This document shows, piece by piece, positions 47,217 to 57,194 of a stretch of 64,000 nt of DNA. The stretch covers positions 25,860-89,859 of the forward strand of contig NZ_JH417572.1 in NCBI RefSeq assembly GCF_000239275.1, in the 5' to 3' direction. A program made the translations under genes and the position numbers. Source of the stretch: Megasphaera geminata F0357 (GTDB lineage: Bacteria; Bacillota; Negativicutes; Veillonellales; Megasphaeraceae). A model generated the notes under the pieces. That model worked only from the letters and a program-made list of their open reading frames with translations, was not told where the DNA came from and searched no databases. Each line of letters begins with the position of its first letter. Within the stretch, counting starts at the first letter, position 1.

Positions 47217-48341
47217 ATGCAACTTGATGAACAGGCGGCAGCCCGCGGCAGAGGCGTCACTTCAGCCAGTTTGAAAGGGATCGGCGGTAATATTATACTC
47301 GTCATCTTTAAAGTAATTGTCGGGCTTTCATCAAATTCCATCGCCGTTATCCTTGATGCGGTCAACAATCTGACAGACGTTCTCTCATCTGTTCTTACCA
47401 TCGCCGGGACTAAACTGGCCGGCAAAAAAGCCGACAAAGAGCATCCCTTCGGCCATGGACGCGTCGAGTACATCACGACGATGGCCATTGCCTTCATCAT
47501 TCTGAGTGCCGGATTGCTTTCCCTGAAAGAATCAATCAGCCGGATTCTTCATCCGGTCACATCTGTTTTCGCCGCAACGGATTTGGCAATTATCTGCATT
47601 GCCATCGTCATAAAAATCGTCATGGGAATGTACTTCCGCAAAGAAGGAAAACGCTGGAAATCCGACGCGCTCTCCGCTTCCGGCGTTGATGCGCTGTATG
47701 ACGCGTTTTTAACAACGGCAACTCTGGTTTCATCAATCCTCGTCTTTTTCTTCCGGTTTGACGTACAGGGATATGTCGGAGCCGTCATCGGCGTCATGAT
47801 CATCAAAGCCGCTACGGATATCGTCCGCGACATGTACAACCACCTTCTCGGGGTCCGTGCCGACGACACGTTAGTGCGCCGTTTAAAAGAAAAAATTGCT
47901 TCCTACCCTAATGTCGGCGGCGTGTATGACCTTGTGCTGAACAGCTACGGCCCCGGAGAAACACTGGGGTCCGTTCATATCTCCCTGCCCGATACAATGA
48001 CAGTCGGCGAAGTCCATCCCGCATGCAAACGTATAGCTGTCGATATTTACGAAGAGTTCGGCATAACCCTGACCATCGGCGTATATGCAACGAACCAAAA
48101 TGATCTGAACGCCTTGGAAATTAAAAAGGAACTCGATGATGTACTCAGTCTTTATCCTCATGTCCTGCAAGTTCATGCCTTTTACGTACAGGAACGGGAA
48201 AAAATTATCTATTTTGATCTGATCTTTGACTTTGACGAACCAAACCCGGGTGATGCACTGCGCAGTATTAAAGCGGATTTGAAAAAACGGGTCCCCGGCT
48301 ACGAACAGTTCGCTATTCTCGACACCGATTTCAGTAATTAA
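47217..48341 (+). CDS. Cation diffusion facilitator transporter
   Basis: About 374 residues. Six membrane helices with the metal-site motifs NSIAVILDAVNNLTDV and HPFGHGRVEY and the second pair in SDALSASGVDALYD (Asp residues). The C-terminal cytosolic domain (about 130 residues) is the usual dimerisation part and is followed by an extra ferredoxin-like domain. It exports divalent metals such as Zn, Fe or Mn in exchange for protons; the metal is not predictable here. Start ATG 47217 after GAGGG. Confidence 0.85.
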   Translation: MQLDEQAAARGRGVTSASLKGIGGNIILVIFKVIVGLSSNSIAVILDAVNNLTDVLSSVLTIAGTKLAGKKADKEHPFGHGRVEYITTMAIAFIILSAGLLSLKESISRILHPVTSVFAATDLAIICIAIVIKIVMGMYFRKEGKRWKSDALSASGVDALYDAFLTTATLVSSILVFFFRFDVQGYVGAVIGVMIIKAATDIVRDMYNHLLGVRADDTLVRRLKEKIASYPNVGGVYDLVLNSYGPGETLGSVHISLPDTMTVGEVHPACKRIAVDIYEEFGITLTIGVYATNQNDLNALEIKKELDDVLSLYPHVLQVHAFYVQEREKIIYFDLIFDFDEPNPGDALRSIKADLKKRVPGYEQFAILDTDFSN

Positions 48342-48787
48342 AAACGGCCTTTACAGGTCGTTTTTTGCTTACATCAAACAGGTTTAATATATCGGTTTCA
48401 TCGCAGAAAATCATACCGGGGCTGCATTATTCACACCGGTTTCCAACATAGTCTCAAAATTCCCGGCCGTTCCGGACCGAAACACAAGGTGGAGAAGATA
48501 TGTATTTCATTATAGACGTATGGCAAGGATATCTCATTCAGCTCAGATACAGAGCGCTCATTGTACAGCAAAAACACGTCATGTCAGAACGAACGATACT
48601 GTTGAATACGTATTGAGACAGCGCTCATCCCGCCGCCTATTAATTTTATCCTTAGCCGTATTCCATCATACAGGCCGACACCTTGCCATGAACTCATGAA
48701 CCTAAAAATAATAGTTATTCTTACCGCACCGTGCTATAATACAGACAATGACACTGCGGTATACTTTAACATAAACGAGGAGTTTTT
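48342..48787. other. Intergenic region with one small possible ORF
   Basis: About 446 bases. Apart from the small ORF below I see no gene. The region just before 48788 holds a probable promoter of the repeat-protein operon, and GAGGAG serves as its ribosome site. Confidence 0.35.
48500..48616 (+). CDS. Possible small ORF (38 aa)
   Basis: Reads MYFIIDVWQGYLIQLRYRAL then IVQQKHVMSERTILLNTY. GGTGGAG lies five bases before the ATG. There is no similarity that I recognise, and the coding evidence is the ribosome site only. Confidence 0.2.
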   Translation: MYFIIDVWQGYLIQLRYRALIVQQKHVMSERTILLNTY

Positions 48788-49597
48788 ATGAAGAATTCGA
48801 CTTATTTGGAAATGGTAAAACGCAACCCTTACACGCTCGAACACATTGAAAACCCGACAGAAGAAATGATGCTCGAAGCGGTACGCCGCAACGGCATGGT
48901 GCTGCAATATATAAAAAATCCGCCGCCCCGGGTGACGGCGGCTGCCATAGACAATGAAGCACGCGCTATTCAGTTTATTAAAAATCCGTCAAAAGAATTG
49001 GCTGAAAAAGCTCTTCGGAAAAGCTGGGCCAATTTGGAATACATACATAATCCGTCGGAAGATCTGATCAGGCTCGCTCTCTCCTGTTCCGGCTGGGCGC
49101 TGAAATATATAGACAATCCGAGTGAAGAATTACAGCTGGCCGCAGTCAAAAAAAACTATGATGCCGTTAAATATATAGAAAATCCGTCCGTCGCCGTCCA
49201 GGAAGCGGCTGCCGCTCAAAACTACGCGGCACTCCGTTATATTGCAAACCCCGCTTTCTCGGCGGAATGCATTGCCGTGAAAAACGATGAACAGGCGTTA
49301 CGTTTCGTCAAAAATTTAACGCCCGAAAAATTTATCGAATTGATGAAAGTAAACAGCCTTATTATAAAATATATGCCGCCCAATTTTGCCGTCGCCGTAG
49401 ACGATGTGGAAAAAGCACTGCGCCAAACTGTTGCCGCTCCGGACGTAGACGAGAAGTATATACGAGATCTCATCAACAGCCGCAGCATAGGCCGCACCGT
49501 ATCGACCATGCCGATTGATAAAATTCAGCTTATCGACAACTATGGCAGCAAAAAAGCACGACGCATTACAGTAGACGAAAAACTAAAATTTTCTTAG
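48788..49597 (+). CDS. Repeat protein with eight 22-residue repeats (DUF4116-like)
   Basis: 269 residues. From residue 22 to 197 it consists of eight repeats of exactly 22 residues, consensus NPSxELxxxAVxxNxxALxYIx, for example NPSEELQLAAVKKNYDAVKY followed by IE. It probably folds as a helical solenoid for protein binding. The C-terminal 70 residues are non-repetitive. It is nine bases upstream of a MoxR ATPase and in one operon with a VWA protein, suggesting a partner or substrate adaptor role; this is inference. Confidence 0.7.
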   Translation: MKNSTYLEMVKRNPYTLEHIENPTEEMMLEAVRRNGMVLQYIKNPPPRVTAAAIDNEARAIQFIKNPSKELAEKALRKSWANLEYIHNPSEDLIRLALSCSGWALKYIDNPSEELQLAAVKKNYDAVKYIENPSVAVQEAAAAQNYAALRYIANPAFSAECIAVKNDEQALRFVKNLTPEKFIELMKVNSLIIKYMPPNFAVAVDDVEKALRQTVAAPDVDEKYIRDLINSRSIGRTVSTMPIDKIQLIDNYGSKKARRITVDEKLKFS

Positions 49598-49606
49598 AGG
49601 TAATCC

Positions 49607-50726
49607 ATGAACTTCACAGATACATTAAAGAGCGTTGAACTCGTTTTAGCCGCCGGTCAGGTCCCGCTTCTCGTCGGCAAAACGGGGATAGGCAAAAGCG
49701 CGCTGGCAACAGAAGTAGCTCAACAAAATGATTATAAACTCGTTTCTATTGACGGAAATTTATTGAAAGAAGGGGAAATCGGCGGGCTTCCCCTGATCGA
49801 TGAATTTACACGCCGCACGGATGACCGCAATGCCGTATGCTTAAAAACAACAGTATATGCCGTCCACAATAAGCTGCGTGAGATAGATGAATATTTGGCT
49901 GCAGGACACGGCGTCCTGCTCTTCATTGATGAAATCAACCGTTCCGAACACGCAGTCCAGCAGGAATTGATGAATCTTATTCTGAATCGTGAAATCAACG
50001 GTTATCACTTGCGCAACGACGTCCATATTCTGGCAGCCATGAATCCGTCCGATACCTACGAATACGAGGCTGTCGATATGGATGACGCGCAAGAAAACCG
50101 GTTTGTCTGGCTTTATATGGAAGTAGACCCGTACCAGTGGCTCAGTTGGGCTGCCGATAAGGGACTGGAAGAAAAAGTTTGCCAATTCATTTCAACCTAT
50201 CCCGAATACTTGAGCCGAAGCAACGAAGACGATATTAACGCGACCCCGCGCAGTTATGAACGTATTTCCGAATTATACCGGCTGTATAAAGAAAATACGG
50301 ATACTATCCCTCGCTCCGTTTTTTATAACGTTATTCGCGGCAATGTAGGCAGAGTCATCGCCGAAGAGTTTTTAAATTTCGTCGAAAGTGATTACAGGCC
50401 GCTGATCACTTATGAAGACGTTTTTTCCGGCAACAGTCTGTCCGATGAGTTAAGAATGCGGATCCGGGAAGAAACGCATACACGCCTCTACATCAGCGCC
50501 AAAAACATTCTCAACAAATTGACAGAACGGTTGCGTGCCGATTCCGCCGACGGTATGAAAAGCATAGACAGGCTGGTTTCTTTCTTGCAGGTCTATCCCT
50601 CTGATCTGATGGTTGGTTGCCGTTATGAAAGATATTCGCAATACAATGCCGGAAATCTACGCCTATGCGGCGGAAAACGAAGCCTTTATCGACGCATATT
50701 TTGCGGCTTTCCGGCGCAGACGGTAA
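49607..50726 (+). CDS. MoxR-family AAA+ ATPase (C-terminal frame interrupted)
   Basis: About 372 residues after repair. Walker A is GKTGIGKSALA, Walker B LLFIDEINRSEHAVQQELMN, sensor 1 AAMNPSD and an arginine finger region with ENRFVWL. MoxR ATPases act with VWA proteins in assembly or metal-centre maturation. One T too many near 50617 throws the end out of frame; after repair it ends MVGAVMKDIRNTMPEIYAYA to RRRR at 50726, seven bases before the VWA start, rather than overlapping it. Confidence 0.8.
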
Positions 50727-50732
50727 GAAACG

Positions 50733-52160
50733 ATGGAACAGACACTGCATGTAGAAAGCGAAGCCGTCGTTCTTTACCAGGAACTGTTGAATCTTGAATC
50801 CGCCTGGAAAGAACATGCCGCTGAAAGTCCGTTTACGGTGTCCGATGCCTTCCGCAAACGTTTCTTCGCCCTCATTGATGCCCTTAACCTGCGTCTTCTG
50901 GACGACTCGGATAATTTTTACGGTTATTTTCTTTTTCAAACGGGCCGCGACCTTCGCTTCGACTTGGAAAGTCCGGCAGGGACAAACTTTAAAGACGCTA
51001 AATACATCATGTATTTCAATCCTTTCCTCTTTCTGCCTCTCACACCGGAACAAATGGAAAGCGCCTTGAAACATGAAATACTTCATATTCTCTCACTGCA
51101 TCTTTTACGAGCGAAAGAATTGCGCAAAGAATTCTCGCCTCTTGCCGTAAATTTAGCAATGGATATTGTCGTCAACACGTATATATCCCCTTTGCCTGCC
51201 GATGCCGTTACGTTAGCCGTTGTCAATTTACAATACGGCCTGGCGATGCCCCTCTTCGAGACAGTCGAATATTACGCCGAAGAAATCCAGACCGCCCTGG
51301 ACAGACGACAACCTCGCAAAAAAGAGCCGGATGAAGGAACACGTTCAAACGATGCGCTGCCGATGAAATTCAATCCCGAAACAACACATGATATTTGGGA
51401 CGAAAACGATGATATTGATGAAAAAGCGATTCTCGAATTTACACAGAAAGCTGCCGACGGCGCACGCAAAGAAAAACTCAGTTCCTACTTGGACAGTCTT
51501 CTAGCGACCTTGGCGAATAAAAGTAATACCCTGCCGTGGTATGCATACTTAAAAAAGGTCGTGCGCACTGTCGCGGCGGAACGCAAAAAAACGACAACAC
51601 GCCGCAACCGCCGCCAGCCGGAACGGCTCGACCTGCGCGGCGATCTGCGCAACAGAAAGGCAAAAGTGTATATTGCCCTTGATATCAGCGGCAGTATCAG
51701 CGACGAAGAATTTAAGCAGGCTATGGAACAGGTGCTGCAAATCGTTAAAGTTTATAATCATGACATTACACTCATTGAGTGCGATAATGAAATACGCCGC
51801 ATCTACCATGTAGACAAACTCACCGACTTGAAAGAACGTTTTCCTCAACGGGGCGGTACGGCCTTTGCTCCGGTCATCAACTATTGTAACGGGAAAAATC
51901 CGGATATACTCGTCTATTTCACGGACGGCAAAGGGGAAGAAGAAAAGCTGCCGCAGCGACCGAAAGGCTACAGCATTCTCTGGCTCTTGTCCGGAAAAGA
52001 CAGGACGCTCTCTCTTGCCCGGCCTTACGGCGTGATCAAAAAACTGATGCCCATTAAAAGTAAAGATCCCCTCTTTGACTTCGACACCGTCGAAAAAGGA
52101 GGTTTTTCCATGGCCAATCAAGAACGAAATGTAGATTTACATGAATATATCCGCGGTTAA
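50733..52160 (+). CDS. VWA-domain protein with N-terminal HEXXH metallopeptidase-like domain (DUF2201)
   Basis: 475 residues. The N-terminal half has H114-E-I-L-H118 (KHEILHILSLHLL), the zinc-binding pattern of DUF2201_N. A charged linker with RKKTTTRRNRRQPERL separates it from a C-terminal VWA-like domain whose MIDAS begins D-I-S-G-S (about residue 316) and continues RGGTAFAPV and YFTDGKGEEE. With the MoxR ATPase it should form a two-component unit. The role of the peptidase-like half is untested. Confidence 0.75.
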   Translation: MEQTLHVESEAVVLYQELLNLESAWKEHAAESPFTVSDAFRKRFFALIDALNLRLLDDSDNFYGYFLFQTGRDLRFDLESPAGTNFKDAKYIMYFNPFLFLPLTPEQMESALKHEILHILSLHLLRAKELRKEFSPLAVNLAMDIVVNTYISPLPADAVTLAVVNLQYGLAMPLFETVEYYAEEIQTALDRRQPRKKEPDEGTRSNDALPMKFNPETTHDIWDENDDIDEKAILEFTQKAADGARKEKLSSYLDSLLATLANKSNTLPWYAYLKKVVRTVAAERKKTTTRRNRRQPERLDLRGDLRNRKAKVYIALDISGSISDEEFKQAMEQVLQIVKVYNHDITLIECDNEIRRIYHVDKLTDLKERFPQRGGTAFAPVINYCNGKNPDILVYFTDGKGEEEKLPQRPKGYSILWLLSGKDRTLSLARPYGVIKKLMPIKSKDPLFDFDTVEKGGFSMANQERNVDLHEYIRG

Positions 52161-52205
52161 ATAGTAAAAGGCGATACAAAAGAATTGTATCGCCTTTTAC
52201 TATTT
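52159..52205. terminator. Bidirectional intrinsic terminator
   Basis: AAATAGTAAAAGGCGATACAA and its exact complement separated by five bases. Confidence 0.92.
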
Positions 52206-53243
52206 ATACAAAAGAAGTATGTCTTCCGGGGCTACGCCAAGACAAGACGGAATGTCCCGGGGGTATCTGTCTTTCGGAAATCGCCACCATATGGCAGGAC
52301 TTTTATCCTGCTGTCCGTCATAACGAAATTTCAGAACCCATTCAAAGGGCTGTTCAATTTCTTCAACAAAGCGTACAGCAAATGAATTTTTACGCTCTCC
52401 GCCCTTAAAAGAATGGGCCCTGATCCCCACGGCGCAGAGAGTATCACCAACCGGTTCCGCAGCAGTCACAGTGATGCCCCATTCAGGTATACGGGCCGTA
52501 CAGTCTCCGTCTTTCCGGGCGGCAACAACATTCTTGCACCCCGTTAAGACGGCGGCGGCCCTGGTGCGAGGCTGCGCAAAAACAGCTTTAGTTTCACCGA
52601 ACACTTCAAGCTTGCCGTCCGACAAAATAGCCAACGAGTCACAAAGCTGATAAGCTTCGTCACGACTGTGCGTGACAAGAACAACATCCTTGCGGAACTG
52701 AGCCAGCGTCTCGCTGAGCTCAATCATGAGCTTTTCTTTCAGATAGCTGTCCAATGCGCTGAAAGGCTCATCTAAAAGGAGCACCTCCGGTTCATTCACG
52801 AGAATACGGGCTAAGGCCACACGCTGTTGCTGCCCGCCCGAAAGTTGAGCCGGTTTATTCCGTTCCAATCCGTCCAGACGCAATCGGTTTACCATGGATG
52901 CAATAGCAGCGGTCCTTTCCGCTTTGCTGCGTCCTTTGCGAATACTGTAGTTAATATTCTCTTCTACCGTCATATTGGGAAAAAGGGCGTAATCTTGAAA
53001 AAGATACCCTACGCGGCGCTTTTGAACAGGCATATCGATATATGAGCCGCTGTCGAAGAGAGGCTTGCCGTTAACGGCGACACGGCCCTCATCGGGCCGT
53101 TCTATGCCGGCAATACATTGCAAGGTCTTACTCTTGCCGCTGCCTGACGCGCCGAGAAGCCCTACTATACCGCCTTTTGAAGAAAAAGCCACATCCAACG
53201 AGAAGGAACCCAGGGATTTGCGCACATTCACATCTATTGCCAT
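52200..53243 (-). CDS. modC: Molybdate ABC transporter ATPase ModC
   Basis: 347 residues. Walker A GASGSGKSKTLQC, signature LSGGQQQRVALARIL, Walker B LLLDEPFSALD. A C-terminal TOBE-like part (about 90 residues) may bind oxyanion. Start ATG 53243 follows GGAGGG and overlaps the modB end by ten bases; an ORF extending to 53333 is unlikely. Last gene of the operon running from 58214. Confidence 0.85.
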   Translation of the reverse strand: MAIDVNVRKSLGSFSLDVAFSSKGGIVGLLGASGSGKSKTLQCIAGIERPDEGRVAVNGKPLFDSGSYIDMPVQKRRVGYLFQDYALFPNMTVEENINYSIRKGRSKAERTAAIASMVNRLRLDGLERNKPAQLSGGQQQRVALARILVNEPEVLLLDEPFSALDSYLKEKLMIELSETLAQFRKDVVLVTHSRDEAYQLCDSLAILSDGKLEVFGETKAVFAQPRTRAAAVLTGCKNVVAARKDGDCTARIPEWGITVTAAEPVGDTLCAVGIRAHSFKGGERKNSFAVRFVEEIEQPFEWVLKFRYDGQQDKSPAIWWRFPKDRYPRDIPSCLGVAPEDILLLYK

Positions 53244-53911
53244 CCGCCGGCCCTCCTTTGACGAGCTCTCTTTTCCATCATATTTACAGTCAGAAGAACA
53301 ATGGCGCTGATAATAATATTGATAACCACCCAAATGAACGCGCTGTACTCGTCACTAGTACGCCAGAGCTGATAAACAGTCGTTGAGATGGTCGCCGTAT
53401 TGCCGGGAATATAGCCGATAAGCATGCTTGTCGCGCCGTATTCACCGAGCGCCCTGGCAAACGCGAGGACCACACCGGCAATAATGCCCTGTTTGCAGGC
53501 GGGAAGACGGATACGCCAGAAAATAAACCGTTCCGACAAGCCGAGCGTACGGGCGCTCCAGGCAAGATTTTCATTAAAGCTTTCAAACGCCCCCCGCGCC
53601 GTCCGATACATGAGCGGAAAGGCGACGACTGCCGAAGCGATAACGCCGCCATACCAGGTCATGACAAACTGTATCCCCATATTCTTTAAAAAAATACCTA
53701 CCGGATGGGTGAGTCCGAAAATAAGCAAGAGGATCCACCCGCATACGGTAGGCGGCAACACTAAAGGCAAGGTAAGAAGGACGTCCAGGACGCCCTTCAC
53801 GAGCCGCGGCAAGGTCGCAATACGATGAGCCGCATAAATTCCCAAAAAGAATACGATGACACAGGATATCCCGGCTATGCGTAAGCTGTTCCAAAGGGGA
53901 TACCAGTCCAT
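53234..53911 (-). CDS. modB: Molybdate ABC transporter permease ModB
   Basis: 225-residue permease. LVLPPTVCGWILLLIFG and the coupling loop SARTLGLSERFIFWRIRLPA with GEYGATSMLIGYIPG are typical of ModB. It is nine bases downstream of modA and overlaps modC. The frame is intact. Confidence 0.88.
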   Translation of the reverse strand: MDWYPLWNSLRIAGISCVIVFFLGIYAAHRIATLPRLVKGVLDVLLTLPLVLPPTVCGWILLLIFGLTHPVGIFLKNMGIQFVMTWYGGVIASAVVAFPLMYRTARGAFESFNENLAWSARTLGLSERFIFWRIRLPACKQGIIAGVVLAFARALGEYGATSMLIGYIPGNTATISTTVYQLWRTSDEYSAFIWVVINIIISAIVLLTVNMMEKRARQRRAGGWQ

Positions 53912-53920
53912 AAGTTTCTC

Positions 53921-54763
53921 CTATACGCGGCTGAAACCGACACTTTCAAAGATCTTCATAGCCGCATCGCTCTGTAAGTACGTGAGGAAGTCCTTAGCCG
54001 CATCTTGATTTTTCGAGTTCTTTAAGATCGCAGCGGGATAAATAATCTGGCCGCACATTTCTTTTGTAGCCTGATCGACGGGTTTCAGTTTAGCGCTGAA
54101 CGCATCCGTCGCATAAACGACACCGCAATCTGCAGAACCCTCAAGAACCTGCGTCGTTACTTCCTTAACGTTCGAGCCGTATGTTATATTACCGGCAGCG
54201 GCAATTGCTTTTTCGTCAAGATTATAGAACTTCAAAATTTTTTCCGTATACTGTCCGACAGGTACGTCATTGTTGCCCATAACCAGACGAACGGAACCGT
54301 CTTTCAATTTAGCTGCCAGATCGTTAAAGCTCTCTACATGTTTCGGATTCCCTTCCGGCGTCACGAGTACGACTTTGTTTTCCAAAAGATCAATTCGGGA
54401 ATCGGATTTAATAAAATCCAACTTGTCGGGATTAGCTGTTTCATCTTTCGCAGCATCAAGCTGATTCATCTGTTTTTGCGCCGCCGAAATAAAAATATCC
54501 GCATCGGCACCGTTCTGAATCTGTTTCTTCAGCGTACCGGATGAATCGAAATTATACGTAATTTCCACATTTGGATGTTCTTTTTCATAATCGGCTTTAA
54601 TCTTATTGAGCGTTTCCGTCATACTTGCTGCTGCAAATACCGTAAGTTTCACTTTTTCTTTTCCCCCGTTCACCTGATCTTTTTTATCCTGCCCGCAACC
54701 GACGAGACCGACAGCCAAGGCTGCCACAACGGCCAAACTGATGAACTTTTTCCAATTTTTCAT
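53921..54763 (-). CDS. modA: Molybdate-binding lipoprotein ModA
   Basis: 280 residues. Lipobox LVGC places cysteine 23 as the lipidated residue. The mature protein LTVFAAASMTETLNKIKADY, FDSSGTLKKQIQNGADADIF, GSADCGVVYATDA matches ModA. AGGAGGAG precedes ATG 54763. It provides molybdate, or possibly tungstate, for the formate dehydrogenase cofactor. Confidence 0.88.
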   Translation of the reverse strand: MKNWKKFISLAVVAALAVGLVGCGQDKKDQVNGGKEKVKLTVFAAASMTETLNKIKADYEKEHPNVEITYNFDSSGTLKKQIQNGADADIFISAAQKQMNQLDAAKDETANPDKLDFIKSDSRIDLLENKVVLVTPEGNPKHVESFNDLAAKLKDGSVRLVMGNNDVPVGQYTEKILKFYNLDEKAIAAAGNITYGSNVKEVTTQVLEGSADCGVVYATDAFSAKLKPVDQATKEMCGQIIYPAAILKNSKNQDAAKDFLTYLQSDAAMKIFESVGFSRV

Positions 54764-54791
54764 GACAAGTGCTCCTCCTGAACGACAAAAA

Positions 54792-55728
54792 TTATTTTTC
54801 GGCACAGTCGCTCGCACCATATCGGAGCAAGTCCAAGGGGTGCGCAACTGTATCCATAAAAACGGCCAGACATTCCCGACAGGCCTTCGGACTGCCCGGA
54901 AGATTGACAATCAACGTTTTCTTACGAAGTACACTGACGGCGCGGGAATATATAGCCCGCTTCGTTTGCCTCATCGACTCGGCACGAATCGCTTCGGCAA
55001 TACCCGGCACGAGGCGATCGGCGACGGCCAACGTTGCTTCAGGCGTTATATCGGTCGGTGCAAACCCTGTGCCGCCGGTCGTTATTATTATATCAAGCCG
55101 GCGTTGATCTGACAAACGCACAAGCTGTTTTTTCAGCTGTTCCTCATCATCGGGAAGGAGAAGAGTTTCCGTTATTTCAAACCCCCGTTTTTCCAATTCT
55201 CCCACAATAACGGGTCCGCTTTCATCAATCCGTTCACCGCGGCTGCCCTTGTCGGAAAGTGTGATGACAGCTGCCCGGTAAGGACGATTCTCCTTACGTT
55301 CTTCAATCACAAGTTCATCTCCCGGATGAAGGACGCCGCCGGTCAATACTTTGGCAAAAACGCCTTCGCGCGGCATGATACAGTCCCCGACTTGATGATA
55401 AACAGCACAATGTGCATGGCATTCTTTTCCGATTTGCGTCATCTCCAGAAGGGACCTCACCCGCTCGCAACAACGTCCCTACGGACAGTTTGGCGAAATC
55501 AAGCCCTGACACGACCAGATTTTCCCCGAAGGCACCATACCCGACGCGAACACCGTTCTTGCGGAAATCTTCTATTTTATCGGCTGACAGAAGACTGACC
55601 TGACGGTGCCAGTCGCCGCCGTGGGCATCATGTTCAATGCCCCAATCGGCAATCACCTTCGCCTCATTAATCGGCTTCTTCTGTACACCCCGCTGCTTAC
55701 TGATACAAATTGCTAAAATTTTACCCAT
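54792..55728 (-). CDS. MOSC-MogA/MoaB fusion protein (frame interrupted)
   Basis: About 311 residues after repair. Residues 1-145 form a MOSC domain (DWGIEHDAHGGDWHRQVSLL, GAFGENLVVSG, ECHAHCAVYHQVGDC). Residues about 155-311 form a MogA/MoaB molybdopterin adenylyltransferase domain (AVITLSDKGSRGERIDESGP, IITTGGTGFAPTDITPEAT, NLPGSPKACRECL). One C too many in the CCC (plus GGG 55451-55453) breaks the frame; repair gives RAGEVLLEMTQIGKECHAHC. It activates molybdopterin and probably handles sulfur. It follows moaA by three bases. Confidence 0.82.
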
Positions 55729-55731
55729 AAA

Positions 55732-56695
55732 TTATCCCCCGATTTGCTTCATCGTTTTTATTTCCGTAATCTCCGACCGGTCCGAAAAGCAATGCCCTGA
55801 CGGCTTCTCACCGATCGCCCTGGCAAACGCTTCAGCCAGGGTCATATTCGACTGCCCGCGAACGATCGACTTCAGATCAACACCGGCATCATAGCAAAGG
55901 CAAGGCTTCAGGAAACCCGTACTCGTCAAACGCATGCGGTTGCATGCATGACAAAATTGATGTGTATTAGCTGCAATAAAGCCGATATGGCCGCGCAATC
56001 CGGCCCCGGCATAGTACGCCGCCGGTCCGTTACCGCGTACGCCTTCGTCGGCCCGAAGATCATCATACTTACCGCGTAAAACCGCCAGCACTTCGGCTTC
56101 GGTCACTCCCTTTTCAAACCGGCCGAACCCGATAGGCATGATCTCTATAAAACGCACGTCAACGGGCATTTCTTCAGCCAGTTTCGCCAACGGTAAAATC
56201 TGGCTTCTCGTCTGGCGCAGAAGGACGGCGTTCACCTTTGTGCGAATACCGGAGGCGGCTGCCGCCTTGACGGCGGCAAGAACACGCTCCAAGCCGTCCG
56301 TGCCGGTAATGTGTTCAAACTGGTCCCGATCGAGTGTATCCAGACTGATATTGATCCCATCCACACCCATACGGACCAACGCCGGCAGATGCTCCTCCAA
56401 GTACATGCCGTTCGTTGTCACGGTGACCTGATTTACACCGTTAAGACCTTTCAGCCCCTGCATAAAGGGAATGACCCCCTTGCAGCAGAGAGGTTCACCG
56501 CCGGTAATTTTAAATTTGCTGATACCGGCTCTGACGGCGGCCTCACATATGTTCATAATCTCTTCATAACGCATAATTTCCGCATGACACACGTCCAGAA
56601 CCGCTTGAGGCATACAGTACCGGCAGCGAAAGTTACACTTTATCGGTAACGGAGATTCGCAGGTAATCAATGCATCTTCCCCATTTATCCTTCAT
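55732..56695 (-). CDS. moaA: GTP 3',8-cyclase MoaA (N-terminal frame interrupted)
   Basis: About 320 residues after repair. Radical-SAM [4Fe-4S] motif CNFRCRYC near residue 24, ITGGEPL, the C-terminal cluster CHACN with CL, and the essential C-terminal Gly-Gly (MKQIGG). The proper N-terminus is MKDKWGRCIDYLRISVTDK at 56695. An extra A near 56637 creates a false stop, so the longest open frame starts later. The start overlaps the moaC end by 11 bases. It converts GTP with SAM in the first step of molybdopterin synthesis. Confidence 0.88.
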
Positions 56696-57185
56696 TTGCA
56701 TCGCCCGTCTTTCCGTAAATGAAACGGCCGCTCTTACCGCCGCTTTTTTCTTTAAGATGTATATCGGAAAGGACCATTGACTTATCAACGGCCTTGCACA
56801 TATCATACATCGTCAGAAGCGATACGGACACGCCGGTCAGCGCTTCCATTTCCACGCCTGTCCGTCCTCGGCATTTCACGAGACATATCGTATCAATGCG
56901 GCATTCTTTTTCATGAAATATAAACTCTATGCTGCACTGCGTGAGCTGTAAAAGATGACAGAGCGGAATCAGTTCATTCGTTCGCTTGGCGGCCATAATG
57001 CCGGCAATACGCGCTGCTGCCAGAACATCGCCTTTCGGTATCCCGCCGTTTTTCACAGCATTATAACATTGGCGGTTCATCGTAATCGAACCGGTCGCTA
57101 TTGCCGTACGTACCGTACTGCGCTTTTCACTCACGTCAACCATATGGGCGTTTCCTTTTTCATCTATATGTGTAAGTTCAGCCAT
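56685..57185 (-). CDS. moaC: Cyclic pyranopterin monophosphate synthase MoaC
   Basis: 166 residues, normal length. MVDVSEKRSTVRTAIATGSI, AKRTNELIPLCHLLQLTQC, GVEMEALTGVSVSLLTMYDM and SDIHLKEKSGGKSG are all conserved. It completes precursor Z formation with MoaA. Intact. GAGGAACT ribosome site before the ATG. Confidence 0.92.
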   Translation of the reverse strand: MAELTHIDEKGNAHMVDVSEKRSTVRTAIATGSITMNRQCYNAVKNGGIPKGDVLAAARIAGIMAAKRTNELIPLCHLLQLTQCSIEFIFHEKECRIDTICLVKCRGRTGVEMEALTGVSVSLLTMYDMCKAVDKSMVLSDIHLKEKSGGKSGRFIYGKTGDANEG

Positions 57186-57194
57186 AAGTTCCTC

